From: Aradus depressus
Lineage: Eukaryota > Arthropoda > Insecta > Hemiptera > Aradidae
NCBI GenBank assembly: GCA_963662175.1
Contig: OY759226.1
Location: 25,817,565 to 25,881,564, forward strand
Direction: 5' to 3'
Length of the DNA stretch: 64,000 nt
Below, piece after piece: positions 1-10,463 of this stretch. The notes below the pieces were generated by a model. That model was not told where the DNA came from. It ran no database searches and saw only the letters and a list, made by a program, of their open reading frames with translations. Position 1 is the first letter of the stretch. Each line of letters starts with the position of its first letter. A program made the translations under genes and the position numbers.

Positions 1-1043
1 CCAAGCCCCAACCGGCCGATTCAAATTCCGAAAATAGTAAAAAAATTAAAATTCCTCCAATTTTTATTGTAGGTTACAATAACCTAAAAGAAATAACAGC
101 TGACATATTAAAGGTGGCTACATCACCGTTTGAAACCAAACAATGCCTAAAAGAAAAAATTAAAATTCAAGCGACCTCGTCAGACGATTTTAGGGCCCTG
201 ACAAAATTCTACGATACGCATAAAATTAACTATTACACTTATGTTAATCCAGAAACTAAAAATGTATCGGTGATTCTCCGAGGTGTGCCATACGCGCTCA
301 GTGAAGAAGACGTCAAAAATGAATTGCTCCCTCACTACCCAGTTATTTCGGTCACCAGGCTGCACAATAGAGACAAAATGCCCACGCCATTGTGCGCAGT
401 CGAACTGACTAATAACGATCAGGGAAAAGCCATATTTTCACTTACAAAACTATATTACAGTCGGATCCACGTGGAGGAAAGACGCCGGTCCCTGCACGTT
501 CCTCAATGCATGAACTGTCAAAAATTCGGGCACACCAAGAACTACTGCCGCCTTGAGTCGACCTGCGTTAAGTGTGCAGGGAATCACCATTATAAAGTTT
601 GTCCTTTCCAAAAAACTGACAAACCGAAGTGCGCCAACTGTGGGGGCGACCATACCGCCAACTTTGGAGGCTGTCTGAAACGACCACCGAAACGGCAACT
701 ACAGTCAGCTTCCGCAGGCACCACCGCAAGCCAAACATTTCACACTAATACTAATCAACCTCCGCAACACACACACGCACATTCAGCCAACACACCCAAT
801 ACACCACCATACGCACCTACCTCCCCGGAGCCCAAACCACCTACGAACTTTTGGTTTGACAAAAATCGAAGTAGGCTAACACCACCCCAACCTAATACTG
901 CAAACAATGGAATTAGCTCTGAGGCAACGACTGACCTGACTGGACTCATCATGAACCTCATCAAACCATTCATCCCCCACATCCAAGCTTTCTTATCCAA
1001 TTTATTCACTAACCTTTTTTCGATGAATCATGGCAAACCCTAA
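1..1043 (+). CDS. Gag-like ORF1 protein of Jockey-type element (5' partial)
   Basis: The ORF1 product of Jockey-type elements binds RNA and chaperones the element RNA in the ribonucleoprotein. The reading frame is open from base 3 to the TAA at 1041-1043. The GTG at 114 is not a real start, because the same frame runs upstream without a stop to the window edge. Three zinc-knuckle-like motifs follow a PRE_C2HC-like region (LRGVPYALSEEDV...). The first, at about 489-560, is a clean C-X2-C-X4-H-X4-C (CMNCQKFGH...). The second (CVKC...) and third (CANCGGDH...) have variant spacing. The C-terminal part is rich in Pro, Thr and Gln, as in other insect Jockey gag proteins. It overlaps the next ORF by 14 bases in another frame, which suggests translational coupling or re-initiation. 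Confidence 0.88.
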   Translation, partial: KPQPADSNSENSKKIKIPPIFIVGYNNLKEITADILKVATSPFETKQCLKEKIKIQATSSDDFRALTKFYDTHKINYYTYVNPETKNVSVILRGVPYALSEEDVKNELLPHYPVISVTRLHNRDKMPTPLCAVELTNNDQGKAIFSLTKLYYSRIHVEERRRSLHVPQCMNCQKFGHTKNYCRLESTCVKCAGNHHYKVCPFQKTDKPKCANCGGDHTANFGGCLKRPPKRQLQSASAGTTASQTFHTNTNQPPQHTHAHSANTPNTPPYAPTSPEPKPPTNFWFDKNRSRLTPPQPNTANNGISSEATTDLTGLIMNLIKPFIPHIQAFLSNLFTNLFSMNHGKP

Positions 1044-3720
1044 TCTGGGAACTTTTCAAAATTTAACTATATTAAACTGGAATGCGGACGGCTTAAAGAT
1101 AAGGCAACCGTCATTAACCAACTTTTTATCACGATATAATGTCGACATTGCATGCATAACTGAGACCCACCTCAAACCGACAGACAAACTCAAACTCTCT
1201 GGCTACTGTTCATATAGACTGGACCGACCGACACGTTTCGGTGGTGTTGGCATTTTCATCAAACGACACCTGAAACATTCACAGATTAACATTCCCCCTC
1301 TCCAGAACTTGGAGGCAGTTGGAGTCACCCTCACCACACTCTCCGGCACACTCAACATCATATCAGCATACCATCGACCGAACACAAGACTGGTACAGAC
1401 TGACTTCGAACATATTTTCACAGGACTACCGACTATAATGATCGGGGACCTCAACAGCAAACACACGCTATGGGGATGCAGAAGACAGAATAACAACGGG
1501 ACTAGACTACAATCCATCTCAGAAAACCTGGGGATACAAATATCGACACCTGACGAACCGACATTCTACCCAACTCAACGAACATACCAACCCGACATAC
1601 TGGACATAGGACTGATACACAACTTTAACTTGCCCCTGTTTCACGAGACACTGACCGACTTAGACTCAGACCATCTCCCAGTTATCTGCACCTTCCTAGC
1701 ACGGCCACAGAAGGAGGAATATCTTCCAAGGTTGATCACGGGGAAGATCGACTGGGCCACGTTTGAAGACGGAATGAACTGTCTCGGGGTCCCCCATCAT
1801 TATAGCACGACGGACGACATTGACAATGCAGTTAGGACGTTCACACAAACCATACATACCTCAGTACATGAAGCAACATACCGACATTTCACTGACAAAC
1901 GACACCTATTCCACAACAAGACACCAACACACATAATGGATATGATCCGTACAAAGAACACACTACGACAACACTGGCAAAGAACAAGAGATCCCCTTGA
2001 GAAAAGAGAACTGAATCGCCTGACCCGACGCATACGATGGGAACTTGACAAAGACAGAATCGCGAACTATCGAAAATACTTGACTGATATGACTCCGGGC
2101 GACAACAACTTATGGAAAGAGACACGACGACTTCTAAACCAAAGGACACCCCTACCCATCTTAACTGACGGACAAATGACTGCCACAACTGACAAAGAGA
2201 AAACCGAATTACTGGCGACCCATTTGGAAAATAAATTCACAACGACAGACGCTGACGAAACACTCATCACAGTTGAATCATACCTCTCAAATACACTTCA
2301 CACAGTCGAAGCACCCATTCAGCATACCACACCATCAGAAATACACGCCCACATTACACGACTACACATCAAGAAGGCCCCCGGTGAAGACATCATCCCC
2401 AACCTGGTGCTGAAGAAGCTTCCTCCGAAGAGCATAGCCTACCTGGCAAGTGTGTTCAACGCCTGTCTTCGCCACGGCTACTTTCCTGCAGACTGGAAAA
2501 ACGCCGTTGTTCTAACATTTCACAAGCCAGGTAAGGCAAAAAACGATCCAGGCAGCTATAGACCAATAAGCCTTTTAAATAGCCTCTCAAAACTTCTTGA
2601 GAAAATAATTCACAAGAGGCTCCTCCGTCATCTGGAGACTGCAGGGACCATCCCTGCCCACCAGTTTGGGTTTAAATCAAACCACTCAGCCGTCCATCAG
2701 CTACAGAGAGTTGCTGAGACCATTGTGGGGGGCTTTGAGCGGAAGCAGTACACAGTAGCAGCCTTCTTGGACGTCGCAGCTGCCTTCGACACCGTCTGGC
2801 ACGAGGGCTTGCTCTTCAAATTAAAACAGACCTGGCCTCCGCAATACATCCAGAACATCATTAGCTCTTTTCTTCGTGACAGAACATTCCAAATAAGGGT
2901 GAACAACACACTGAGCTCCAGAAAGAAGATATCAGCGGGAGTCCCACAAGGTGCGATCCTCAGTCCACTCTTGTTTGATCTGTTCTGTCACGACATGCCA
3001 GAACCAGTCTCTGCAACCCTGGCGACTTACGCTGACGACACGTTGATCCTCAGCCAAAACATAGATCTGGAAGCGGCCATCGACTCCCTACAAATCCAGG
3101 TGGATGAGATCGGCCAATGGTTTGGAAAATGGAAGCTTAAGTTGAACGGTGGGAAGACGGAGGCGAAGGTGTTCGCTTTACGCCGCTTCTCGATAGAACA
3201 CCTCAGAAGGCTGCAAATCGACCAACTCCCAATTCCATGGAATCCTAAAGACCAGGGTGTGCGCTATCTTGGAGTGCACCTTGACACAAGACTAACATGG
3301 CGCCTACATATCAACATAAAACTCCAACAAGCACACACACGACTCAGGCTCATCTACCCACTCATGAACAGGAATACACCACTCAGACACACATGCACAT
3401 CCTTACTTTACAAAACACTAATACTTCCACTCTTAACCTACGCTTGCCCCGTATGGTTCTGCACTAGCCACACTAACATAACACGATTACAAACATTCCA
3501 AAACAAAGTCCTCCGGATAGCGGTGAACGCACCTTGGTTTATCAGGAACACCCAAATCCATCGGGAACTGGGAGTTGCTCCTTTTGCAGCCCACATTGAG
3601 AAACTCACCCGAAGCTTCCATGAAGGTCTGCCAACCTGCTCTGGTGCGGTTCACTACAGTCTCGGCCAGCCTGTAGCTCGCAGGCTGCAACCAAGACTGT
3701 ACCAAGACTTTTTGTTTTAA
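1030..3720 (+). CDS. ORF2: AP-like endonuclease plus reverse transcriptase
   Basis: This 896-residue protein nicks target DNA and copies the element RNA at the nick (target-primed reverse transcription). The N-terminal quarter is an exonuclease/endonuclease/phosphatase fold: it opens NLTILNWNADGL, has the catalytic-type ITETHL, then GDLNSKHTLWG, and ends with SDHLPV near residue 215. The reverse transcriptase core follows, with GSYRPISLL, FLDVAAAFDTVW, AGVPQGAILSPLLF and the catalytic box YADD at about residue 672. The thumb and C-terminal region (GVRYLGVHLD...) is complete to the TAA. Length matches full Jockey ORF2 proteins. The ATG at 1030 lies just upstream of the ORF1 stop. All catalytic motifs are intact. 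Confidence 0.93.
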   Translation: MANPNLGTFQNLTILNWNADGLKIRQPSLTNFLSRYNVDIACITETHLKPTDKLKLSGYCSYRLDRPTRFGGVGIFIKRHLKHSQINIPPLQNLEAVGVTLTTLSGTLNIISAYHRPNTRLVQTDFEHIFTGLPTIMIGDLNSKHTLWGCRRQNNNGTRLQSISENLGIQISTPDEPTFYPTQRTYQPDILDIGLIHNFNLPLFHETLTDLDSDHLPVICTFLARPQKEEYLPRLITGKIDWATFEDGMNCLGVPHHYSTTDDIDNAVRTFTQTIHTSVHEATYRHFTDKRHLFHNKTPTHIMDMIRTKNTLRQHWQRTRDPLEKRELNRLTRRIRWELDKDRIANYRKYLTDMTPGDNNLWKETRRLLNQRTPLPILTDGQMTATTDKEKTELLATHLENKFTTTDADETLITVESYLSNTLHTVEAPIQHTTPSEIHAHITRLHIKKAPGEDIIPNLVLKKLPPKSIAYLASVFNACLRHGYFPADWKNAVVLTFHKPGKAKNDPGSYRPISLLNSLSKLLEKIIHKRLLRHLETAGTIPAHQFGFKSNHSAVHQLQRVAETIVGGFERKQYTVAAFLDVAAAFDTVWHEGLLFKLKQTWPPQYIQNIISSFLRDRTFQIRVNNTLSSRKKISAGVPQGAILSPLLFDLFCHDMPEPVSATLATYADDTLILSQNIDLEAAIDSLQIQVDEIGQWFGKWKLKLNGGKTEAKVFALRRFSIEHLRRLQIDQLPIPWNPKDQGVRYLGVHLDTRLTWRLHINIKLQQAHTRLRLIYPLMNRNTPLRHTCTSLLYKTLILPLLTYACPVWFCTSHTNITRLQTFQNKVLRIAVNAPWFIRNTQIHRELGVAPFAAHIEKLTRSFHEGLPTCSGAVHYSLGQPVARRLQPRLYQDFLF

Positions 3721-4642
3721 TTATAATTTTCTTGTTTATTTGCTCATTTTGTGTAAAGTACATACTTAGTACTGGTCCAAATAAAATGTTTTTCTTCTTC
3801 TTCTTCTATCTTGTTATTATGTCCATTTTTTTTTTTTTTTTTTCAAAACAATACTACAAAACTTATGACTTAAAAAAATCTGTTATATTGGTTTGTTTGT
3901 TATCGTACAAAACCTTAGATAGTACTGGAAAACAAAGCACGTGTGGAAGCAATTAGAATGTTTGTAAACAAACATGACGTAACCTGATGAAGTGTCTCAC
4001 TTATACAGGTTATTGAGCTACAAAGTCTCAAATATAGATGTTGAAAATTCCCAGTAACAGAGGTATTTCAATGCAAAAGTGTCGGGACCTCAATGTAATT
4101 ATCAGTAACACAGGTTTCTCACATATCCAGGTTTCACCAGGTATATACAAAACCATCCTATTTATCTACAAAAGTCCCTACTTGTTTAATAAAAACAAAA
4201 AAAAAAAAATAAATCAAGTTTTCAAATATCCCATTTAACAAAAAAAATTACACAACTTAATGTTTACTACCTAGGCATTCGAGCTTAGAATCTAATACCA
4301 CTTGTCATCAAAAATTGTAGTATTCAAAACTTTAAACTGAACTTAAAATGCTGGATGAATAAAATCAATGATGTTGAATATTTAAAACTAATGTCATTTT
4401 AATATACTTTACGTAAGTATTGTCTAACTCCATTAGCGATCATTTCATATCAAAACTTTGGTTAGCCATCTTTTCATCTGTTGTTCTTCTAATTTGTTAT
4501 TTTGTCTGTAAACTTTGTATAGTATATTATATCAATAATTGTAATAATTCCATTGTCTATTTAATGTTGTGCCACTGTACATATGTATGTATAATTTGGA
4601 AAAATAAAAAATTCATTACATCGGCAGTTATTAGAGTTTTTG
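3721..4642. other. AT-rich spacer without a gene
   Basis: The J1 3'UTR and TTC tail run to about 3808. A poly-T run (about 3829-3843) and AT-rich sequence follow, with no coding signal. The last 38 bases (about 4605-4642) carry the R3 repeat motif TTCATTACATCGGCAGTTAT, which is the left half of the R3 copy split by the L-A insertion. Confidence 0.5.
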
Positions 4643-5003
4643 GCAGGGAACTGGAGTTGCACGATTCAGTTAATAGTTACTTTCAGACTGACCTACCATT
4701 GTCAAGTATTAGATTAATAATTAAACTTAGAGGTGAACTGTTGCATCTAAGCTATACACCTATCAATCAATATACCTCCGAAGATATGCACTTTGTATGC
4801 CCAATGTGCTACAGCCCCTGTAAAGATGATCTATATCACTTCCTCATTGCCTGCCCCAAATATGATGATTTAAAAAATAAAATATTTAAAACAACATAGA
4901 TACTTCATTTATGTTGGAATTATTAAATGGTAAAGATTGGCAACTACTGGTAAAATACTGCAAAAAGACTGACGATTTCAGAAACTGTGAATTAAATAAA
5001 TAA
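4643..5003 (+). pseudogene. C-terminal fragment of LINE L-A reverse transcriptase protein
   Basis: The fragment reads GRELELHDSVNSYF... and then LIIKLRGELLHLSY, a zinc-binding-like CPMCYSPC...HFLIACPKY (C-X2-C ... H-X4-C), and DDLKNKIF. A frame change near 4899 then leads to MLELLNGKDWQLLVKYC..., ending at a TAA near 5001-5003. The same order (LLNLNYKRH..., CSLCATDEVESVFHFMCSCP, LLRYLNGESW) appears in the two minus-strand relatives. This C-terminal zinc-type motif is usual in several LINE clades. The open frame upstream of 4643 is flanking R3 sequence and not part of the protein. Confidence 0.7.
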
Positions 5004-5200
5004 ATAGGAACAAAGATATATTTATTTTTATTATTATTAAAATTTGTTGTTAATAAGTTTATAAGATTATTATTTATGTAAATCTAGACTCCTCAAGACG
5101 GCTTAGGTCATTGAGTTTGTCTTCATAAAAGGTCACATTATTGTATTTATGTTTAATATGTAATTTTCTATTATGTTAATTGAATAAAGACTTTACTACT
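4643..5200 (+). mobile_element. 5'-truncated LINE L-A, with 13-bp TSD
   Basis: The insertion splits an R3 repeat and is flanked by the direct repeat ATTAGAGTTTTTG (4630-4642 and 5201-5213). It carries the 3' end of a LINE ORF2, a 3'UTR, an AATAAA-like signal and a TACTACTA-type tail. The same family is seen at 6527-7059 and 11811-13372 on the other strand, with (TTA)n tails. Confidence 0.8.
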
Positions 5201-5470
5201 ATTAGAGTTTTTGTGTTAAGCCTCCCCCTAATCCCCCTCTTTTCCCTTGGTCAATTTGGCTGAAAAACAATAGGTGTCGTCGTTAGAGGGTTATGAATTC
5301 ATTTATAAAATTTCTTGTCGATACATTCATTCTATTGTGAGTTATTGTTTTCACAAAATAATTTTTTTTTTTCCATTTTTAGAATCAAGAGATTGGAAAA
5401 CATAAACTCAGCATAGAATTTTTGATGGTTACATAACTTCCCCTATACTTCGTACAGCTAAGTTAGTAAA
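5201..5470 (+). repeat. R3 dispersed repeat, right part
   Basis: It contains the R3 hallmarks: the TTATTAGAGTTTTTGTG motif, pyrimidine-rich CCCCCTCTT stretches, a 'CTGAAAA(A/T)CAATAGGTGTCGTC' segment and a 'CGATACATTCATT' segment. R3 recurs about ten times in the window on both strands. Its class is unknown. Confidence 0.55.
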
Positions 5471-5639
5471 GAAAGGACTTTGAGTTTGGGAGTGGCTGTG
5501 ATAAGTTGGCTCTAGTTTGACCTGTCTAAGAGTGAGTCAGCTGGTATTGACCCGCCGCGTCAGACAAATGCTGGTCAAGGGGTCTGTTGAAAGGTCATCG
5601 GAGGAGGCGTGAAAATGAAACAGAATTCAACTGTTTGTA

Positions 5640-6526
5640 CTACTCAGCGAAATCATGCCCGGGCTTTAACAACAAGGTCACATCGCCTACTACCAAAGCG
5701 CTCATTCGTCACTCTGGTGAACAAGGGCCTGACTCTACTACTAATAATATACTACTCAGCGAAATCATGCCCGGGCTTTAACAACAAGGTCACATCGCCT
5801 ACTACCAAAGCGCTCATTCGTCACTCTGGTGAACAAGGGCCTGACTCTACTACTAATAATATACTACTCAGCGAAATCATGCCCGGGCTTTAACAACAAG
5901 GTCACATCGCCTACTACCAAAGCGCTCATTCGTCACTCTGGTGAACAAGGCCCTGACTCTACTAATAATAATATACTACTCAGCGAAATCATGCCCGGGC
6001 TTTAACAACAAGGTCACATCGCCTACTACCAGAGCGCTCATTCGTCTCTCTGGTGAACAAGGGCCTGACTCTACTACTAATAATATATACTCAGCGAAAT
6101 CATGCCCGGGCTTTAACAACAAGGTCTCATCGCCTACTACCAAAGCACTCATTCGTCACTCTGGTGAACAAGGGCCTGACTCTACTACTAATAATATACT
6201 ACTCAGCGAAATCATGCCCGGGCTTTAACAACAAGGTCACATCGCCTACTACCAGAGCGCTCATTCGTCTCTCTGGTGAACAAGGGCCTGACTCTACTAC
6301 TAATAATATACTACTCAGCGAAATCATGCCCGAGCTTTAACAACAAGGTCACATCGCCTACTACCAAAGCGCTCATTCGTCACTCTGGTGAACAAGGGCC
6401 TGACTCTACTACTAATAATATACTACTCAGCGAAATCATGCCCGGGCTTTAACAACAAGGTCACATCGCCTACTACTAAAGTGCTCATTCGTCACTCTGG
6501 TGGACAAGGGCCTGACTCTAATAATA
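5640..6526 (-). repeat. 112-bp satellite, ~8 copies, derived from SINE S1 3' end
   Basis: The word GAAATCATGCCCGGG recurs at about 5649, 5761, 5873, 5985, 6096, 6208, 6320 (GAGCT variant) and 6432, at steps of 112, 112, 112, 111, 112, 112 and 112. Each unit holds about 95 bases matching the reversed 3' part of S1 (CATGCCCGGGCTTTAAC... to GCCTGACTCTACT), plus about 17 bases of ACTAATAATATACTACT. Copies are nearly identical. Ordinary S1 sequence continues after the array at 7060, so the array seems to have grown inside one S1 copy. The repeated short ORFs here are not genes. Confidence 0.85.
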
Positions 6527-7059
6527 ATAAACTGTCTTTATTACTTTGCCAAGAATACAAATACAATTCAAAATTATGGATAACATTTTGACAGATACCC
6601 CTGGTACATACCATCGGGGGAAGTTCAAAGACTATAATTTTTTACTTTATTTTCTATATATAACAAAAGATTCAAGTAACATAATTTAAAAAAGTAAGAA
6701 AGTCATTAAATAAAAATAAAAATAATGCCTGCCTTTACATTTTAAATACAAAAAATAATACTCTTCTCATAATTTTCTACTTTAGATTAATTAGTAAATT
6801 TAAGTCTAAATGACCGCCTTACAATACTTCAGAACAACAGACCAGCTTTCACCATTCAAATACCGCAACAATTCACATTTTGACAAATAATCACTAAAAT
6901 ATATAATTCTATATTTCCGCAAGGCCGGACAACTGCACATAAAATGAAAAACTGATTCTACTTCATCTGTAGCACACAATGACCATATTTGTTGATCCTC
7001 CTTGTTGTGCCTTTTATAATTCAAATTTAATAACTCCGTTCTTATTTTAAATATCCAGG
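6527..7059 (-). mobile_element. 5'-truncated LINE L-A (minus strand)
   Basis: The 3' end (left) carries a (TTA)n tail (ATAATAATAA on the plus strand) next to an AATAAA-type signal. The coding tail, at about 7058-6806 on the minus strand, reads NYKRHNKEDQQIWSLCA... HFMCSCPALRKYR ... LLRYLNGESWSVVLKYC. The insertion splits the S1 SINE that grew the 112-bp array: CCTGACTCTA lies to the left and CTGACTACTGTGGG to the right, a short imperfect duplication. Confidence 0.75.
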
Positions 7060-7228
7060 TCTGACTACTGTGGGAGTCCTATATTTTGCCTATCCTGAAT
7101 TTTTATTGTAGGAGTCTTTATCGAGTATCTAACAACCTACAGGCTCGGGATCATTGCTTAACGTCCCATCCGAAGGACGGCGCGCTTAAGTTTATTTTAT
7201 CTTCAAAATCTCGGCGTGGCAGAGCAGT
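7060..7228 (-). mobile_element. SINE S1, middle part (continuation of the copy carrying the array)
   Basis: This is the plus-strand view of the S1 body: GTGGGAGTCCTATATTTTGCC, a diverged TAGGGTAGG-type box, CGAGTATCTAACAACCTACA, CGTCCCATCCGAAGGACGG and CTTAAGTTTATTTTA. The tRNA head is missing. Read with 5640-6526, this is one SINE split by LINE L-A. Confidence 0.7.
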
Positions 7229-7229
7229 A

Positions 7230-9090
7230 ACTCACAAATACTTAGAGTCTGATGCTACCTTAACATTCAAATATCATAGTTAATGTTTGAGCCGGGAAGG
7301 TAAATTGGTGTTGATTTACTGACAATTTCAATCGACTTAAGGACCTAAAAATTAGGTTAATGTGATCACCTTGAATTATTCAGGGCCGATGGATGGTTGG
7401 CTATTTACATCTTAAAAATTCAAATAAATATATTTATTCTCTTGTAAAAACAAATCCAGTTGTTTTTGAATAACTTCCAAACAAAACATTGATTGATATT
7501 TCGCCATAACAGAGTTAATCGCGTGTTCACAAAAACAAACCACGGGACTGTTTGCTATTTTGAAAAACCATTTCATTCCTTTCTAAGAATACATTTAAGA
7601 TTTGAATATAAATAAAATAAAATAATATATTTATATATATCAGTGCCTATTTATCCCTGAGGCAAGTGAGGCAGCCGCCTCATGGCCCCCGTTCGATCAA
7701 AAAAACACAACAAAAACAGCGTTAATTGGATAAAGGGAAAAATAAAAAAAACAAGGATTTAACAAATGACAAAATTGTTCACATTTATTTCAAAATCTAC
7801 ATCATGTTTATATGTCCACCAAACAGAAGATATACGTGATGATAATGATGTAGAAATTGCTTTCTTTCTATTTTTTATATGAAGAAATTATCAATTGTGA
7901 TGTATAAAAAAAAATACACACATTAAATCATTAATATTTAAAAAAATTAATTATATTTATTTTTCTATAAAAAGCAATTTTCTTTTAAAACAAAAGTAGA
8001 AAACAAAACATGGCCATCAGCTGTTTTTTTAGTTTTTGGAGAGACGAGTAAAGGCCTGGGTTGAAGTGAGACGGTCTGAGTAAAGATGGAGAGTGGTGTT
8101 TAGGCTTAAGATGTAATAAACTAAATAGGAGTGAATTGACGGTGAAATTGATCCACAAAGAAGGTACTGTTGTTTGTTTATATGTACAGGATATATGCCC
8201 AGAAATATATAACTTAAATTTAAAGAATGGCCAAAAATATAAAACAAAAAAAAAATTGAATTAGTGTTAAGAATTTAGTTTTTAAAATTTTTCTTTTGAT
8301 TTTTGTTAGTTTCAATGTTTAGTTTTTTAATTTTAATAATGTAGATTTAAGAAAATAAACCCAATATTTATGTAGATTCTACATATTTCGATGGTTTCTA
8401 TGATGTTCTATTAGGTGTTTCTAGAAACTTGTTGTAATTTCGAGAAACATGCTGAAAAATTTAATTTCTATTCTATTAGATTCTAGAATGTTCTGGTGTA
8501 TTATATAAATTATTAAAAATTAAAGTTGAGGATAGTAATGAAAACATAATTTAAAAGCCCCCGGATGAAGTCTGCCTCAGGGCCCCGAAAAGTTTTAAAA
8601 ATATAATATTAAAAATATATATATATATATAGTGATTCTAGTCCCGCTAGATAGACTTTGTCGAAATGTGAAAATCAATATAAATTTTTTTTATTGCTTA
8701 TAGAAACGATAATACATTCCATAACAAGGAGATTGGTTCTTGTATCAATTACAATACAAAAATTAATAAATACATAATACATTTTGAAAAATTGATAATT
8801 ATATATCATATTTATCAGAAAATCATATTTTTTTAGTGTTCTCTAGATCATAGATCGTCCACGAAACCACATTATTTTTCGACCCGATAACACTATTATC
8901 AGATAAACAACCCCGTTATCAGGTTATTGTGTTAACCCCCCCTCCTCATTTTGTTGCGGAAAATGGTCCTAGGTCTACAAGGAAGTAATCAATGAGTGAG
9001 AGAGTTTTTAGTCATTTCCTTATGTAAATATTATTAATTTAATACTATTAAAAAATAATTAAATAAGATTAGCATAAATTGAATATTCAG
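7230..9090. other. AT-rich stretch, possible hAT-like element at ~7640-8620
   Basis: No gene is seen. Near 7641 the sequence CAGTGCCTATTTATCCCTGA, followed by GGCAAGTGAGGCAGCCGCC, looks like the end of a hAT-family element. Near 8577-8592, CTGCCTCAGGGCCCCG looks like a matching reversed end. I could not fix the right terminus or an 8-bp duplication, so the call is tentative. The rest is AT-rich and uninformative. Confidence 0.3.
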
Positions 9091-9359
9091 TGGAATGGAT
9101 ACATGAAGAGTGGTCATTATCAGGCGGGGAGAATAAAAAAGTCAAGAGAAAAAAAGGCAATACCGACATTGCTGTTTTAATTATTTTTTTCAGAAAAAAT
9201 GAAGAATCGGTGCCACAAGGTCCACTTATATTCTATACTAGCAGTAATACCCGGGGATCTTTGACTTTTCTCCTAATATCTCTCGTTCGAATCCTATTCA
9301 ATTCTTCAACAGTACATTCATGATGTTATAATTTTCAATTATTCATACGGAATAAGGCT

Positions 9360-9600
9360 TATAGTCCTTCAACGGCAGACATCCCAGCTAGTAAGTTTTT
9401 AAGACCCCTGGGCACCACAGCTAGTATGCGCCATTCAACGGCGGAAACCACAGCTAGTGAATACTTAGCATCGCTGGACGTCCTAGCCAGTGCGTACTTA
9501 AGAACGCTTGTGACCACAACTAGTATGTGCTTTGCAGCAGCGGATCCCACAGCTAGTACGTAGCGAGGAACGCTGGGCACCGCAGCTAGTTACTACTACT
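9360..9600 (-). repeat. 33-bp CTAG-led repeats inside Helitron H1
   Basis: About seven diverged 33-bp units each contain (A)CTAGCTGTGG or a variant. Because 33 is a multiple of three, the array is open in one frame and mimics a protein. The same array is longer in the sister copies (47611-48010, 50460-50975). Confidence 0.7.
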
Positions 9601-9722
9601 ACATGTGAAATTTCATGAGAATCCGATTACCTTTAATGAGTCAGTATTATTTTTATGCGTAGCCCCCTCCCCTCCCGTTCAAATTTTTGAAATCACATAG
9701 TGTATTTTTCTATTTCCCCTTT

Positions 9723-10450
9723 TTTTTTTTTTTTTTTTTTTTTTCTCTTCTTTAAGGCATTTCGACCACGAGGGTCATGGATGCCTGATGGATGCAGGTC
9801 TGTGGGGATCCTTGCGGGTTAATTTGGATAGGCATAGATTAATAATAATAAAGAAGATATGTGCGGAATAGAAAGGCTATGTGATGATTTAATAATGTCA
9901 CTAGATGATCAGGTTTCGAACAAATCTTTCAACGATTTCAGTCCCTTCAAGGTCTGTCGCTTTATAAAAAGCTATGGTCCACAAGTTGTAATTAAATTCC
10001 TAAGAAATGGATCAGTACTACTTGACGTAGGGGTAGAAAAATATTTTCTGAACTTACAAAATATTAAAACTTATGAAGATACTGCCGTCACAATCTCTCC
10101 ACACAGGTTTCTAAACTACACGAGGGGTGTCGTCTCTTCCTTTGAGCTAATAAACTGCTCTGAAGACGAGGTCCAGACAGAATTAGAGAGTCAAGGGGTA
10201 GTCAGGGTGAAGAGGATCATGAAGACAGTCCACGGCCAGAAGGTCCCCACCCCTTCCCTCATCCTCACCTTCGAGAAGTGCCAACTTCCCGAGAGAATCC
10301 TCCTCGACTTCATCGTTATGAGAGTCAGACCTTATGAACCCAATCCTCTTCAATGTTTCTCATGCTACCAATATAGACATTCATTCAACCGATGTGAAAC
10401 CAAAATGTGTGGGAATTGTGGTCAAGCAGCTCATGGTGAGTGTCAGAACC
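9723..10450. mobile_element. Retro-insertion into Helitron, 13-bp TSD, mixed orientation
   Basis: CTATTTCCCCTTT occurs at 9710-9722 and again at 10451-10463, and Helitron sequence is continuous across the two if the middle is removed. The left end is a poly-T run (9721-9744), so the poly-A tail is on the minus strand. A 3'UTR-like segment (CGACCACGAGGGTCATGGAT) follows. The gag-like ORF inside, however, runs on the plus strand. This fits 5' inversion (twin priming) or a chimeric reverse transcript. Confidence 0.6.
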
Positions 10451-10463
10451 CTATTTCCCCTTT
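9859..10463 (+). pseudogene. Gag-like ORF1 fragment of an I/Jockey-like LINE
   Basis: From an ATG at 9859 this open frame of about 200 residues holds a typical LINE gag middle region (PHRFLNYTRGVVSS..., VVRVKRIMKTVHGQKVPTPS, PYEPNPLQCFSCYQYRH). One clean C-X2-C-X4-H-X4-C knuckle (CFSCYQYRHSFNRC) follows, then a second incomplete knuckle (CGNCGQAAHGEC). The frame breaks off at the TSD junction near 10451-10463. The last residues up to the stop at 10507-10509 come from Helitron sequence. It is therefore a truncated gag. In intact elements this protein packages the element RNA. The open frame suggests a fairly recent insertion. Confidence 0.65.

Larger units (their letters stand above)
1..3808 (+). 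mobile_element. Jockey-type non-LTR retrotransposon (J1), 5' end outside window
   Basis: Two overlapping ORFs (gag-like ORF1, endonuclease/reverse transcriptase ORF2) are followed by a short 3'UTR. An AATAAA signal lies at about 3779-3784, and a TTC microsatellite tail at about 3792-3806 marks the 3' end. No stop or frameshift interrupts either ORF, so this is a young, possibly competent copy. The 5'UTR and the upstream target-site duplication are not visible because the element begins before base 1. Gene order and motifs place it in the Jockey/CR1 group; the exact clade needs a tree. Confidence 0.9.

Noticed and set aside
4420..4642. N-terminal 74 codons of the 159-codon ORF at 4420-4899
   Set aside because: The TSD at 4630-4642 shows the LINE begins at 4643. 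The upstream part is flanking R3 and AT-rich DNA.
5609..6591. Series of ORFs of 64-95 codons that repeat nearly the same peptide
   Set aside because: They are translations of the 112-bp satellite. Frames and stops follow the repeat period and not a gene.
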